A stretch of 64,000 nt of DNA from DATFVJ01 sp035517695 (GTDB lineage Bacteria > Actinomycetota > Actinomycetes > Streptosporangiales > Streptosporangiaceae), in NCBI GenBank assembly GCA_035517695.1, contig DATIYI010000082.1, positions 9,795 to 73,794 on the forward strand. Direction: 5' to 3'. The notes under the pieces were generated by a model, which did not search any database, had not been told where the DNA came from, and saw nothing but the letters and a program-made list of their open reading frames with translations. Positions 1 to 9,360 of this stretch are shown in pieces (the first letter of the stretch is position 1; each line of letters opens with the position of its first letter). A program made the translations under genes and the position numbers.

Positions 1-250
1 TTCTGCATCGGCTGGACATATTACCTGCAGCAGCCACCGGCCCCGGGCCGGTCAAACCGGCTAGTGGTAGGCAACGAGCGAAGCCCCGGTCCTTGGCGGA
101 TCGCCCGCCAAGGTACGGTCCCGATGCAAGAAGCCAGCGAGCCTGCGCAACCCGGTTCATCATCCCGGGCCGTTTCACTGAGTATGTCCCTGAGAACGCT
201 CCGCGATCATTGCCGGTGGCGACGGTACGCGTGCCGGTACCGACCACCGG

Positions 251-1396
251 CTAGTGCCGTGAACCGGCACTGCCCTCGCGCTCGATGTCAGCCGGTTCTC
301 GCGGCCGCGGCGGGCCGCTTGCCCCCGGGCGCAACTCCCGTTCTGCCGCAGTCAAGGCGGCAAGTCCCGATGCCTGCCCGGGTAGTTCGCCAGCCGCCCA
401 TCCCGCGAGTTCGGCAGTTATCGACGATGCGGGCGTGCTCGGTGTGTCCGCGGGCCGCGGAGCCGTGGCGGGACGGGCGGCTGGCACTGCCGGCCGGTCC
501 GCAGTGCTAGGCACGGGTCCGTCGGGACTGGCCGGCCCATCGCCGGAGACAGCCGGGTCAGCTTGTGGCTGCGCGACGACGTCGGGTGCCTGATCACCCC
601 TACAGTCGCCCGGCTCACGGCCGTCCTTCGGAGTCGGCTTGGCACCCGCCTTGTGCCGAGACAGAAGTTGCCTGCCCTTGGCTGGCCGCGCTGGATTCTC
701 GGATAGCGCCTCGGCCCGCACGGCCAGCGACGCCGGTGGCCCGTCGGGCACCTCGCGATCCGCCCGACCGCCTGCGCCGCCGGCACCGTTCGAACCGCCG
801 GCACCGTTCGAACCGCCGGCACCGCTGGAACCGCCGGCACCGCTCGAACCGCCGACACCGCTCGAACCGCCGACACCGCTGGAACCGCTGGAACCGCTGG
901 AACCGCTGGAACCGCCGGCACCACTCGAACCGCCGGCACCGCTCGAACCGCTCGAACCGATCGAACCGGTCGAACCGCCGGAACCGCATGGATCGGACGG
1001 AGTTCTTGGATCGGGCACTGCCTCAGCGGCCGCTACTGCCACCGGCGTTACTTCAGATGCGGCATCAGGCAAGGCGCCCGCAGGGCCATCCAGGCTGCTG
1101 ATGCCCGGATCAGCAGCGGGATCTGCTTCGCAGGGGACGGCAGACTCTCGCGCCACCGCCGCAGAGGTGCGTGCCAGACCGTCGAGTAGCACCGCCAACT
1201 GCTCCGCTTCTACGGCGTCCACACCGAAGACTACCCGCGGGTGACCGCGCGGATCTTCTGGGGCGTAGCCCACGTAGCTCGCCACTGGCTGAGCAAGCGC
1301 GCCGCCAAGACCCTGCCTTGTGCGCCAGCCCTCCCATGCGGACTCCAGGCGCGCAGCAGCGCGCAACGCGCGCGAAACGGGCTCCGTCTCGCCCAT
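251..1396 (-). CDS. Hypothetical protein with Gly/Ser tandem-repeat linker
   Basis: Unrecognised protein of 381 residues. The ATG at 1396 was chosen because a strong GGGGGGAGGA ribosome site lies a few bases upstream; an open frame continues further 5' but has no such site. The first ~70 residues look like an ordinary folded domain (GETEPVSRALRAAARLESAWEGW region, then AEQLAVLLDGLAR). A long Gly/Ser/Ala/Asn stretch follows, built of GGS, GSS and GAGGSS units encoded by tandem 9-12 bp repeats, then a Pro/Ala/Asp-rich tail to the C-terminus. No signal peptide or membrane segment is seen. Frame conservation of the N-terminal domain and the good ribosome site support a real gene; the function is unknown. 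Confidence 0.5.
   Translation of the reverse strand: MGETEPVSRALRAAARLESAWEGWRTRQGLGGALAQPVASYVGYAPEDPRGHPRVVFGVDAVEAEQLAVLLDGLARTSAAVARESAVPCEADPAADPGISSLDGPAGALPDAASEVTPVAVAAAEAVPDPRTPSDPCGSGGSTGSIGSSGSSGAGGSSGAGGSSGSSGSSGSSGVGGSSGVGGSSGAGGSSGAGGSNGAGGSNGAGGAGGRADREVPDGPPASLAVRAEALSENPARPAKGRQLLSRHKAGAKPTPKDGREPGDCRGDQAPDVVAQPQADPAVSGDGPASPDGPVPSTADRPAVPAARPATAPRPADTPSTPASSITAELAGWAAGELPGQASGLAALTAAERELRPGASGPPRPREPADIEREGSAGSRH
780..995. repeat. Tandem 9-12 bp repeats (GAACCGCTG/GAACCGCCG family)
   Basis: About twenty near-identical units ending in accg (ccgctggaaccg, ccgctcgaaccg, ccgccggcaccg) run head to tail. On the minus strand they encode the Gly-Ser-rich linker of the overlapping hypothetical protein. 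Copy number is likely to vary between strains by slippage. Confidence 0.8.
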
Positions 1397-1741
1397 TGGT
1401 GATCCTCCCCCCCGAACGCGGTGACGCGCTTCGCCACCGCGGGAACCCGGCGAGTCCCGCCCCACAGCGGCCTGCCGTACGGCTCGCCAAACTCGCGCCG
1501 CTTGGCCTTGCGCGGATTCCAGATACGCCGCCGCCTCGGCGGTTTCGGCCCTGAGGCCTCCCCACCGCCCCTGGTGACGGGCGCGCCGACCAGTATGACA
1601 GACAGCGTCTGCGTTCGCTGAGTACACGCACAATCACGTGAAGTAGTCGAACGGTCCGCGGCGCCCGCCCCACCAGTTCGGCCCACGCGGCGCCGCCCGC
1701 TTGCCCCAAGTACCGATCTTCACCCGCGACACCCGGCGGCG

Positions 1742-2212
1742 CTGGACCCCGCGGCAGAGCAACTCACCGCGCTGATCGACCTGGGGGCCAGGGCGCTCCC
1801 ACCGACCGGCTCGCAGAGGCACTTTCCAGATACTTCGACCATGTCGAGGACCACGCCGCCGGATATGTCGCGCTTATGCGCGGCCAGACTGGCGTGCCCG
1901 GATCCGCAGGTCCGGCCGGAAAGACCGGTAAGATCGTCGAAGGTGTCCGGCACGTAGTGCCGCACGCATCCTCAAGGCCCTAGGCATCGCCGCACCCGGC
2001 CCTGTCCTTCGCGTTACGCTCCGATGCTGGCTGGCCTGCGCAGAGGCCGCCGGCCTGACTGGCTGGCGAACCGCGGTCTGCCGCGGCGCATGCTCGAGAC
2101 GATGCTGACAGCGCAACTGGTCGCGCTGCTCCGGGTCGCGGCGACGCGCGACGCCGAAATCACGGTGGCGCTCGAACGACTGCTTGCCGATGCGCGAGAG
2201 CCTCGCGCATGA
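1742..2212 (+). pseudogene. Decayed TetR/AcrR-family regulator, C-terminal half
   Basis: The ligand-binding half of a TetR-type repressor can be read only by changing frame several times: LDPAAEQLTALIDLG, then RLAEALSRYFDHVEDHAAGY, then RILKALGIAAPGPVLRVTL, then WLANRGLPRRMLETMLTAQL and VALLRVAATRD. This order (helix around AAGYVAL, the LRCWLACAEAAGL helix, the WLANRGLPR helix) matches the C-terminal domain typical of actinobacterial TetR proteins. No DNA-binding HTH is found upstream and stops interrupt every frame, so it is a non-functional relic. The identification is by motif recall, not by search. Confidence 0.55.
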
Positions 2213-2433
2213 CCTGCGATGACCGGCCCGGCCGCTGCTGCGGCCGGATCGACCCCGGCAGCGCCTGCAGGGAACCTCATCACCCAGGTTCCCCGAGACG
2301 GCACCCCCCAATGCGGCACACCGGCCGCCGGGGCCGACCCCCCTCTGATTCTTGTTCTCTCGTCGCCCGTGCCGTACGCGTAAGGGCGCGCGACCCGGTT
2401 TACCCCCCACGTCGGGATGTCGGAAGCGGAACG

Positions 2434-2637
2434 TCACTCCGACCGTTGCTGCGGGATACCCGCAAGCAGCGCGCGAACCTCGGTCTCCCGGTAGCGGCGG
2501 TGACCCCCGAGCGTGCGAATGGAGGTCAGCTTGCCAGCCTTCGCCCACCGCGTGACGGTCTTGGGGTCCACGCGGAACATCGTCGCGACCTCCGCTGGCG
2601 TGAGCAGCGGTTCGGCCTCGGGTGTGCGTGCAGACAT
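2434..2637 (-). CDS. bldC: BldC, developmental MerR-like DNA-binding regulator
   Basis: Small 67-residue cytoplasmic DNA-binding protein of the BldC family, which in Streptomyces holds back entry into aerial growth by binding head-to-tail on direct repeats. The winged-helix motif is plain: LLTPAEVATMFRVDPKTVTR, WAKAGKLTSIRT, LGGHRRYRETEVRALLAG. Length matches the 68-residue Streptomyces protein, and the sequence is nearly identical from EAEPLLTP to the C-terminus. The ATG at 2637 was chosen because it aligns with known BldC starts and has GGAGGAG about 10 bases upstream. The frame stays open for 36 more codons 5' (to 2745), but that part has no family resemblance. The neighbouring vdh and pur genes reproduce Streptomyces gene order. 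Confidence 0.95.
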   Translation of the reverse strand: MSARTPEAEPLLTPAEVATMFRVDPKTVTRWAKAGKLTSIRTLGGHRRYRETEVRALLAGIPQQRSE

Positions 2638-3578
2638 GTGTGCGGCCTCTCCTCCTGGACCGGGATTACGATCCTGCGTGTTGGCTGTACCTGCGCTCCA
2701 TCTGGAGCTTGTCGTGGATGCCCTGATATGGCCCACGGAGACCATATTGCCATCACCACACGTGACGAGTCGACCACCTAGAGCAAAGATTTCTGTCTAA
2801 GGTTGCCCCGTTGCTCCGCTGATCGCTGTCACCGTGCGTAATTCTAGCGACACGTTTAGTCGCAACGAGGCGGATTCGGAAAAATGCTCGCCCGCGAGTC
2901 GGGCACCAAAAGCCTGGCCGTGAGCTCGTTCCGGCCAGCGGCGCGGCGTTTCGCGCCGCGACGTGCTTGGGCTCGGTAATGGATCCGTCCGCAAGATCAC
3001 GAAGGGCGGCCGGCGCCAAATGGCCCGTTGGTGGCGCTCGTGCAATGCGTGAAGCAACGGGCGGCAGCGCCGCTAATCGCGTCCGGCCTACCCCCTACGG
3101 CGACCCGCTGACCACCGGCTACGCTGCGGCAATGCCGACAGCAGACCACCTCAAGCCTCTTCCAGATGAACCGCCTAATGGCCCCCTCATGCGCCAGATC
3201 CGGTGCCTGACGGCCATCGGTGCCGGCCCGAGGCCGCCCGCGCCGCCCAGGGGCCGCCGAACCTGGACTGGCGCCTCCGCGCACCGGGCGCCCCGCTGCG
3301 CCCTGGGCCGGCGCTCGCCCCGCCACCTTGACCACGTCCGTGCGCACGCCGATCGCGGCCCGACGCTGACATAACGCCGACAGGCCACTCACTCGGCCGA
3401 CCGATACCAAACAGTGACGCTACGGTGACGACGCGCCGCTGGTCGCCAGAACCCCGCACGACCTCACAGAAACTGACACCCGGCCTCATGGCAGCAACAG
3501 GAACACCCGAACGGACCGACGACCGCACCCTCGGCCACAGTCGTTACCCCGGCTAGACCGTCCTTACGTGATCTTCTA
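2638..3578. other. Gene-poor region upstream of bldC
   Basis: About 940 bases in which no convincing gene was found on either strand. The first ~150 bases are AT-richer than the surroundings and probably hold the bldC promoter and leader on the minus strand. The rest has only short overlapping open frames of Arg/Ala/Pro-rich composition typical of shadow frames in high-GC DNA. Confidence 0.5.
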
Positions 3579-3656
3579 CTACGGGGTTGCGGCGACCTTG
3601 CGCTTGTTGATGACCTTGCCGACCTTGACCCCGATCTTGTCGGCGTCTTTCACCCG
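3579..3656 (-). pseudogene. Transposase C-terminal scrap (IS1634-like)
   Basis: A short minus-strand piece reads RVKDADKIGVKVGKVINKRK then VAATP and stop. Actinobacterial IS1634-type transposases contain a very similar stretch (DADKIGVxVGKVxNKxKVAKHF), so this is probably a remnant. Nothing of the DDE core is seen around it. Assigned from remembered family sequence only. Confidence 0.35.
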
Positions 3657-3770
3657 GCCCGCAGCCAACGGCAAGCTCGGGCTAGAGGTACGCACGCGAC
3701 GGGCCGCAAGCACAACGCCAGCCTCGTCCACCGCGAGCAACCCGACCGGGCAATCGGCCCTGACAGACCG

Positions 3771-4943
3771 TCAGCTTGCGGACTCTGTGGCTTGCACTGC
3801 CCGCCAGCGGTTGCGCAGCCGCTGGTACATCGCTACTGCTAGCTCGAGCTCGCCTGTTTCAAGCCCGGTGATCGCCGCCGCCACCTCGGCCACCGACTGG
3901 TCTGCCCGCAGCGCCCCGTCGTCGAGCATGTGCACAAGGCCGCCGTAGTCGAGTTCGACGAGTGAGCGGGGGTGGAACTCCTCCAGCCACCGCCCGACCT
4001 CCGCTATCTCGCCGGCTGCGGCGGGCTGGGCCGTCCCGCCGGCAGCCGTCGCCGCCCGACCTGTATCCGCGTGGCCTGATCGCTCCCCGTGCCGCGGGGC
4101 ACGCCCGTGCCGCGCTGTGTCACCACGCTGCGATCCGCTGGCGTGCCGTCCCCTGCCCCGGCGCGGTACCGCGCCGTGGGGAGCCGCACCGTCGGCGGGA
4201 GCCCTGCCAGTATCCCCTCCGTGGTCCCCGTTGTCCGCGTCGGCGTCGGCGTGATACCCGTCATCCGGCCACTCGTCGTGATATGGATGCGAACCGGGCG
4301 ACAGGCCGCGCCTTACCGCGCCGAGCGCGCGCGCCACGCGCCGGCGCGCCTGCGCCATCGTCGTCACGTAGATGAGCATGCGGGTGACCGCGGCCGTGGC
4401 CTGGCCCCTGTCACTCCCCGCTCCGCCGCCGAGCACCAGCCACCGCTCCGGTGGCCCGAACGGCACGAACCAGGCGAGCGGCACGTGCCACGTCGAGGTC
4501 AGGATATGAGTGCGAATCGACGGGGCTTCCGAATGCCAGCGCGCGAAATCGGCCGCCGCCACGTCCGCGATCCGCCTGGGCACGAACGTGTCGGTCAGCG
4601 ACGGTGGGAGCGTCGCTCGCAACCGGCCCAGCGCGAGCCATGACCGCAGCCGCGTCTGCCACGGGCAGATGTAGACGGTCCCGTCGGCACGGCGCACGTA
4701 GGCGTCGTCACTCTCACACGCCGGAGCCACAATCGGCGGCACCGCGATGAGCCGTCGCACCGCCTGTTCATGCTCGGCCTCGTTCGCACCGACCCGCCGC
4801 GGGCGCTCGGCAGACGCGGCGTAACTGGCCCAGCGCGACCGGTCGGGCTCGGTGAACGCGGTCAGCGGCTCGTACACGCGAAGGTACGCGGCGTAAGGCA
4901 GCACGATCGAATCGTGACACGTCTTGGTCTCTGGATGCCGCAC
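3771..4943 (-). CDS. Conserved actinobacterial protein of unknown function (vdh-adjacent)
   Basis: Protein of about 390 residues found in Streptomyces between bldC and vdh (SCO4090-type). Recognisable blocks are HDSIVLPYAAYLRVYEPL near the start, GTVYICPWQTRLRSWLALG, THILTSTWHVPLAWFVPFG, and a C-terminal block with GRWLEEFHPRSLVELDYGGL and LVHMLDDGALRADQSVAEVA. Between the third and fourth lies a charged His/Gly/Asp/Arg-rich spacer of ~110 residues that looks disordered. The GTG at 4943 is the nearest in-frame start before the first conserved block; its ribosome site is weak and a GTG a few codons later is possible. It is divergent from vdh across ~260 bp. No catalytic motif is seen and the function is unknown. 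Confidence 0.75.
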   Translation of the reverse strand: MRHPETKTCHDSIVLPYAAYLRVYEPLTAFTEPDRSRWASYAASAERPRRVGANEAEHEQAVRRLIAVPPIVAPACESDDAYVRRADGTVYICPWQTRLRSWLALGRLRATLPPSLTDTFVPRRIADVAAADFARWHSEAPSIRTHILTSTWHVPLAWFVPFGPPERWLVLGGGAGSDRGQATAAVTRMLIYVTTMAQARRRVARALGAVRRGLSPGSHPYHDEWPDDGYHADADADNGDHGGDTGRAPADGAAPHGAVPRRGRGRHASGSQRGDTARHGRAPRHGERSGHADTGRAATAAGGTAQPAAAGEIAEVGRWLEEFHPRSLVELDYGGLVHMLDDGALRADQSVAEVAAAITGLETGELELAVAMYQRLRNRWRAVQATESAS

Positions 4944-5205
4944 GGTACATAACGAGATCGTCACCAAGTGCCGGGCCAGCCCGTTAACGGGCGGCCAGGC
5001 GCCGCTAGCCGCCCGTGGCCGCCCCTGGCCACCCGATTGGCCCTCGGTGGCCGCCGTCTGGGCGCCGCGCAGCATGGCCGTCTCAAAGGCCCAAGTACCA
5101 CTGGCAGCCGCGGCCATCGCAAAAGGCGGGCCGCCGCCGCCGAATAGTCTTAACCCGGACCCCGCGCCAACGACGGCACGGTACGGAACCAGGAGAGTCA
5201 CCAAC

Positions 5206-6306
5206 GTGACAAACGTGTTCGCAACTGCCCAAAAGGGCGCAGGCGTCGCAGTCAGCGCGGGACACGAGCAGGTCACCTTCTGCCAGGACATCCAGAGCGG
5301 GCTGCACGCGATCGTCGCCATCTACTCGACAGCGCTCGGCCCGGCACTCGGCGGCACCCGGTTCTACCCCTACGGGACCGAGGACGACGCCTTGGCCGAC
5401 GTGCTCAATCTCGCCAGGGCGATGGCGTACAAGAACGCCCTCGCCGGCCTCGACCTCGGCGGCGGCAAAGCCGTCATCATCGGCGATCCGGATACCGACA
5501 AGTCCGAGCCGCTGTTGCGCGCCTACGGCCGTTATGTCAACGCACTGGGCGGCCGCTACATCACCGCGTGCGACGTCGGGACCTACAGCGAGGACATGGA
5601 CGTCGTCGCCCGCGAGTGCCCCTATGTCACCGGCCGCACCATCCCCCATGGCGGTGCGGGCGACTCCTCGCTGCTCACTGCCTTCGGCGTGTTCCAGGGC
5701 ATGCGCGCCGCGGCCGAGCACGCCTGGGGAGCTACGGCGCTGCGTGGCCGCCGCGTCGGTGTCGAAGGCGTGGGCAAGGTTGGCCACCGGCTGGTGGAGC
5801 AATTGATCGAGGCCGGCGCCGACGTCGTCATATGCGATGTCAGCGAACAGGCCCTCGATCGGGTCCGGGCCAGGCACCCAGGCGTCGCTGTGGCGGCGGG
5901 CCGGTCAGAGCTGATCCGTGAGCAGGTCGACATCTACGCTCCGTGCGCCCTCGGCGGCGCGCTGGACGACGACACGGTCGCCTCACTGCGCGCGAAGATC
6001 GTGTGCGGCGGTGCGAACAACCAGCTCGCTCATGCGGGTATCGAGAAACAGCTGGCCGACACGGGCATCTTGTACGCGCCGGACTATGTGGTGAACGCAG
6101 GTGGCGTGATCCAGGTCGCCGACGAACTCGAGGGCTTCAACCTTGACCGCGCGCGAGCCAAGGCAGGCCAGATATTCGGCACCACCAAAAAAATCTTCGC
6201 GATCGCTGATGACGAGGGCGTGCCCCCCGCCGTCGCGGCCGACAGGCTCGCCGAGCGGCGGATGTCCGAAGTCGGCCGGTTGCGTGGCATTTGGCTGCGG
6301 TCGTGA
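5206..6306 (+). CDS. vdh: Valine (branched-chain amino acid) dehydrogenase
   Basis: Oxidatively deaminates L-valine, and probably leucine and isoleucine, to the 2-oxoacid with NAD+. The 366-residue protein has the Glu/Leu/Phe/Val dehydrogenase layout. The substrate domain carries ALGPALGGTRFYPY, YKNALAGLDLGGGKAVIIGD (catalytic lysine near residue 88) and ITACDVGTYSEDMDVVAREC. The NAD domain has GVEGVGKVGHRLVEQL, then APCALGGALDDDTV and CGGANNQLAHAGIEK. It matches Streptomyces Vdh over its whole length. The GTG at 5206 follows AGGAGA by nine bases; a second GTG three codons later is less likely. The oxoacid product is the substrate class of the E1/E2 genes at 14.9-18.6 kb. Confidence 0.95.
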   Translation: MTNVFATAQKGAGVAVSAGHEQVTFCQDIQSGLHAIVAIYSTALGPALGGTRFYPYGTEDDALADVLNLARAMAYKNALAGLDLGGGKAVIIGDPDTDKSEPLLRAYGRYVNALGGRYITACDVGTYSEDMDVVARECPYVTGRTIPHGGAGDSSLLTAFGVFQGMRAAAEHAWGATALRGRRVGVEGVGKVGHRLVEQLIEAGADVVICDVSEQALDRVRARHPGVAVAAGRSELIREQVDIYAPCALGGALDDDTVASLRAKIVCGGANNQLAHAGIEKQLADTGILYAPDYVVNAGGVIQVADELEGFNLDRARAKAGQIFGTTKKIFAIADDEGVPPAVAADRLAERRMSEVGRLRGIWLRS

Positions 6307-6558
6307 CCGTGGGCAGGGCCGCAGGGGGCGCTGATATGGCCAGCGCTCGCCGGATGGCCCCCTGACGGCGGACAGCGTAGGCGAGCACGGCGCAAAGCAG
6401 GTACGGTTGTAGCAGTACGGAAGCCGACACGCGCCACCTCCCGGCGAGGGAGGGTCGGCGGGTCGGTTTGCCGCGCGGTATGCCCGCAAGCATGTACCGG
6501 CAAAGAGCAGTGAGGCAGGGGCCTGACGTGGGCCCAGACGTTCGAGGGGGTCGAGCCA

Positions 6559-6777
6559 ATGGGGCGCGGCCGAGCCAAGGCCAAGCAGGTCAAGGTCGCC
6601 CGCCAGCTGAAGTACAACAGCGGCGGTACGGACCTGGATCGGCTGCGGGCAGAGATTGTCGGCTCAGACCAGCGCGACGACGAGCGTGAATCCTCCTACG
6701 AGGATCTCGCCGACCGTTACGCGGACGAAGAAGGCGAGGACGACGGCGAGCCAAGCCGCACAGACAGTACGGGCTGA
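6559..6777 (+). CDS. DUF3073 family protein
   Basis: Small 72-residue basic-then-acidic protein. It begins MGRGRAKAKQVKVARQLKYN, the hallmark of DUF3073, then SGGTDLDRLRAEI and ends in a strongly acidic tail (DRYADEEGEDDGEP). This family sits between vdh and purM in Streptomyces, as here. A GAGGGGG ribosome site precedes the ATG by about eight bases. Its stop is five bases from the convergent purM stop. No biochemical role is established for the family; the basic N-terminus suggests nucleic-acid contact, which is inference. Confidence 0.9.
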   Translation: MGRGRAKAKQVKVARQLKYNSGGTDLDRLRAEIVGSDQRDDERESSYEDLADRYADEEGEDDGEPSRTDSTG

Positions 6778-6782
6778 GCTGG

Positions 6783-7850
6783 TCAGGCCGGATACGATCC
6801 GGTCAGCCGTGCGCTGCCCGAGCCGGGCAGGATCTCGCCGGCCACCCAGGCGCCGACACCCTGCTCCGCGAGTAGCTCTAGCACGCGGGATACCTCCGCC
6901 GGTGGGACGACCGCGGTCATCCCGATACCGAGGTTAAAGACCCGCTCCATCTCGGCGCCCGCCATGCCGCCGGGGATGGCGGCGCGGTCCGCTAGCAGGC
7001 GGAAGACGGGTGGCGGGCACCACGTCCTCCTGTCAAGCACGGCGTCGGCGTCCGCAGGGAGGACTCGGGCCATGTTCGCGGCGATCCCGCCGCCTGTGAT
7101 GTGCGCGAAGGCGTGCACGAGGGACGAACGAGCCAGCGCAAGGCAAGCTGGCGTGTAGATATACGACGGGATGGACAGCTCCGCGCCCAATGTCCGGCCG
7201 AGTTCGGGCTGCTCACCCTCCAGGTCCATGCCTGCCTTCGCGAGGATGTCGCGCACTAGCGAGAACCCGTTGGCGTGCACCCCCGAGGACGCCATAGCGA
7301 TCACTGCGTCGCCAGCGTGTACGCGGTCGGCGCCGAGAAGGTCATCAGCCTCGACGACACCCGTGGCCGCGCCTGCGATGTCGAAGCCAGCTGGCCCGAG
7401 ATGCCCGGGGTGCTCGGCCGTCTCCCCCCCAATCAGTGCGCAGCCTGCCCGCTCGCAGCCTGCCGCTATGCCGGCCACCACGGCGGCCACCCGTTCGGGA
7501 ACCACCTTGCCGAACACCAGGTAATCCGTCATGAACAGCGGTTCCGCGCCACAGACGACCAGGTCGTCGGCCACCATCGCAACGAGGTCGATGCCGATCG
7601 CCTCGTACTGGCCAAGCCGCTGCGCGATCACGACCTTGGTCCCCACTCCATCGGTGGAGGTGGCGAGCAACGGCCGCCGGTAGGCCGCGAGCTTGCTGGC
7701 GTCGAACAGGCCGCAGAAACCGCCGATGCCGCCCACGACCTCGGGCCGCGCCGTACGCGCCACGGCCGCCCGCATCAGTTCGATCGCGCGGTCCGCGGCG
7801 TCGATGTCGACTCCGGCAGCGGCATAGCGGGCGGCGCCCCCACTCGTCAC
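6783..7850 (-). CDS. purM: Phosphoribosylformylglycinamidine cyclo-ligase (AIR synthetase)
   Basis: Converts FGAM plus ATP to aminoimidazole ribotide, step five of purine synthesis. The 355-residue protein begins SGGAARYAAAGVDIDAADRA and carries the PurM signatures GGFCGLFD, LLATSTDGVGTKVVIAQ, IGIDLVAMVADDLVVCGAEP, GCALIGGETAEHPG, ASSGVHANGFSLVR and HITGGGIAANMARVLP. The GTG at 7850 is set by an AGGAGGT ribosome site six bases away and by a GTGA overlap with the purF stop, which implies translational coupling. The open frame extends well upstream inside purF but has no PurM homology there. Confidence 0.96.
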   Translation of the reverse strand: MTSGGAARYAAAGVDIDAADRAIELMRAAVARTARPEVVGGIGGFCGLFDASKLAAYRRPLLATSTDGVGTKVVIAQRLGQYEAIGIDLVAMVADDLVVCGAEPLFMTDYLVFGKVVPERVAAVVAGIAAGCERAGCALIGGETAEHPGHLGPAGFDIAGAATGVVEADDLLGADRVHAGDAVIAMASSGVHANGFSLVRDILAKAGMDLEGEQPELGRTLGAELSIPSYIYTPACLALARSSLVHAFAHITGGGIAANMARVLPADADAVLDRRTWCPPPVFRLLADRAAIPGGMAGAEMERVFNLGIGMTAVVPPAEVSRVLELLAEQGVGAWVAGEILPGSGSARLTGSYPA

Positions 7851-9340
7851 GGGACCTCCTCGAGCACATGCTTGCCCCGCTCGGCCTCGGCCACAGCAAG
7901 CGGGTAATCGCCGTCGAAGCAGGCGTGGCAGAGCCTTCCCCCGGGCAGGCGCGTCGCTGCGATGAGCCCGCCGAGCGAAACGTAGCCGAGCGAGTCGGCT
8001 CCGATCGACGCCCGTATTCCCGCCACATCCAGGCTCCCGGCGATCAGTTCGGAGCGGCTGGCGAAGTCGATGCCGTAGAAGCACGGCCACGAAACTGGCG
8101 GGCTCGAGATGCGCACATGCACCTCCGTGGCACCCGCCTCACGGAGCATCGCGATGATTGCCTGCTGTGTGTTGCCCCGCACAATCGAGTCGTCAACGAC
8201 CACGAGCCGCTTACCCGTGATCGCGTCTCGTAGCGGATTCAACTTCAGCCTGATTCCGAGCTGGCGGATCGTCTGGCTGGGCTCGATGAACGTGCGCCCG
8301 ACGTAGGAGTTTTTGACCAGGCCCTGGCCATAGGGAATGCCACTTGCCTCCGCGTAGCCGATCGCGGCTGGGGTACCCGATTCTGGAACGGGGATCACCA
8401 GGTCCGCGTCCGCCGGATGCTCGCCTGCCAGCCGCCGTCCGATTTCCAGCCGGGTCGCGTGCACGCCGCGACCGGCAATCGCGGTGTCAGGCCGCGCCAG
8501 GTACACGTACTCGAACAGGCATCCTTTCGGGTCAGCGGGAGCGAACCGCCGGGACCTCACCCCGGCCTCGTCGATCGCGAGCAGTTCGCCAGGCTCGACC
8601 TCGCGCACGAAAGCCGCGCCCACGATGTCGAGCGCCGCGGTTTCGCTGGCGATAACCCAGCCGCGGGCAAGCCGGCCCAGCACAAGGGGCCGGAATCCCT
8701 GTGGATCGCGGGCCGCGTACAAGGTCTGCTCGTCCATGAAAACGAGCGAGAAGGCCCCTCGTACCAGTGGCAGAACCGCCGCGGCGGCATCGGCTATGGT
8801 GCCGGGCTGGTTAGCGAAAAGAGCCGTGAGCACGTCGGTGTCTGACGTGCCGGTCAGACCTTCGGCCGCTGTGGGCGTGTCCTCGAGCAGGGCGGCAAGC
8901 TCACGCGTATTGATCAGGTTGCCGTTGTGCCCGAGCGCAAGCCCCGACGTCCCGGTGAACCGGAAGGCCGGCTGTGCGTTGGCCCATACCGATGAACCCG
9001 TGGTCGAGTACCTGCAGTGCCCGATCGCCACGTGACCACGCAGCGTTTTGAGTACAGACTCGTCGAAGACTTGTGCGACCAGGCCCATGTCCTTGTACAC
9101 GACGATGCGGATCCCGTCGCTGACTGCGATGCCCGCGGACTCCTGGCCCCGGTGCTGCAGGGCGTAGAGCCCGTAATAAGTGAGTTTGCTAACCTCTTCG
9201 GCCGGGGCCCACACGCCGAATACTCCGCAGGCATCCCTCGGCGGGTTGTCACCGATAGCAGACCCGGCAGAGCCGCCAAAGCTCGCGGACCTGGCAGAGT
9301 CGGCGAAGTAGTTGGTCAGACCGCCACTGAGTTCGGCCAC
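7847..9340 (-). CDS. purF: Amidophosphoribosyltransferase
   Basis: Catalyses the first committed purine step, PRPP plus glutamine to 5-phosphoribosylamine. The protein has 497 residues with the GTG at 9340, the only plausible start between the upstream gene's stop and the domain. The N-terminal glutamine-hydrolase domain starts at Cys38 (ACGVFGVWAP), preceded by a propeptide that is normally cleaved, with GHCRYSTTGSS, FTGTSGLALGHNGN and TGTSDTDV following. The phosphoribosyltransferase half has KNSYVGRTFIEPSQ and the PRPP loop KRLVVVDDSIVRGNT. Conserved Cys residues near CLFEYVY and LCHACF fit the Fe-S-containing Gram-positive type. It overlaps purM by 4 nt. Confidence 0.95.
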   Translation of the reverse strand: MAELSGGLTNYFADSARSASFGGSAGSAIGDNPPRDACGVFGVWAPAEEVSKLTYYGLYALQHRGQESAGIAVSDGIRIVVYKDMGLVAQVFDESVLKTLRGHVAIGHCRYSTTGSSVWANAQPAFRFTGTSGLALGHNGNLINTRELAALLEDTPTAAEGLTGTSDTDVLTALFANQPGTIADAAAAVLPLVRGAFSLVFMDEQTLYAARDPQGFRPLVLGRLARGWVIASETAALDIVGAAFVREVEPGELLAIDEAGVRSRRFAPADPKGCLFEYVYLARPDTAIAGRGVHATRLEIGRRLAGEHPADADLVIPVPESGTPAAIGYAEASGIPYGQGLVKNSYVGRTFIEPSQTIRQLGIRLKLNPLRDAITGKRLVVVDDSIVRGNTQQAIIAMLREAGATEVHVRISSPPVSWPCFYGIDFASRSELIAGSLDVAGIRASIGADSLGYVSLGGLIAATRLPGGRLCHACFDGDYPLAVAEAERGKHVLEEVP

Positions 9341-9360
9341 CTGGCCAGTGTACTGGCGGC

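Noticed and set aside
2967..3410. Overlapping open frames on both strands upstream of bldC
   Set aside because: No homology-like blocks, no ribosome sites and mutually overlapping.
4943..5321. N-terminal extension of the vdh-adjacent gene across the vdh start
   Set aside because: Would overlap the start of vdh on the opposite strand and shows no conserved sequence before HDSIVLPY.
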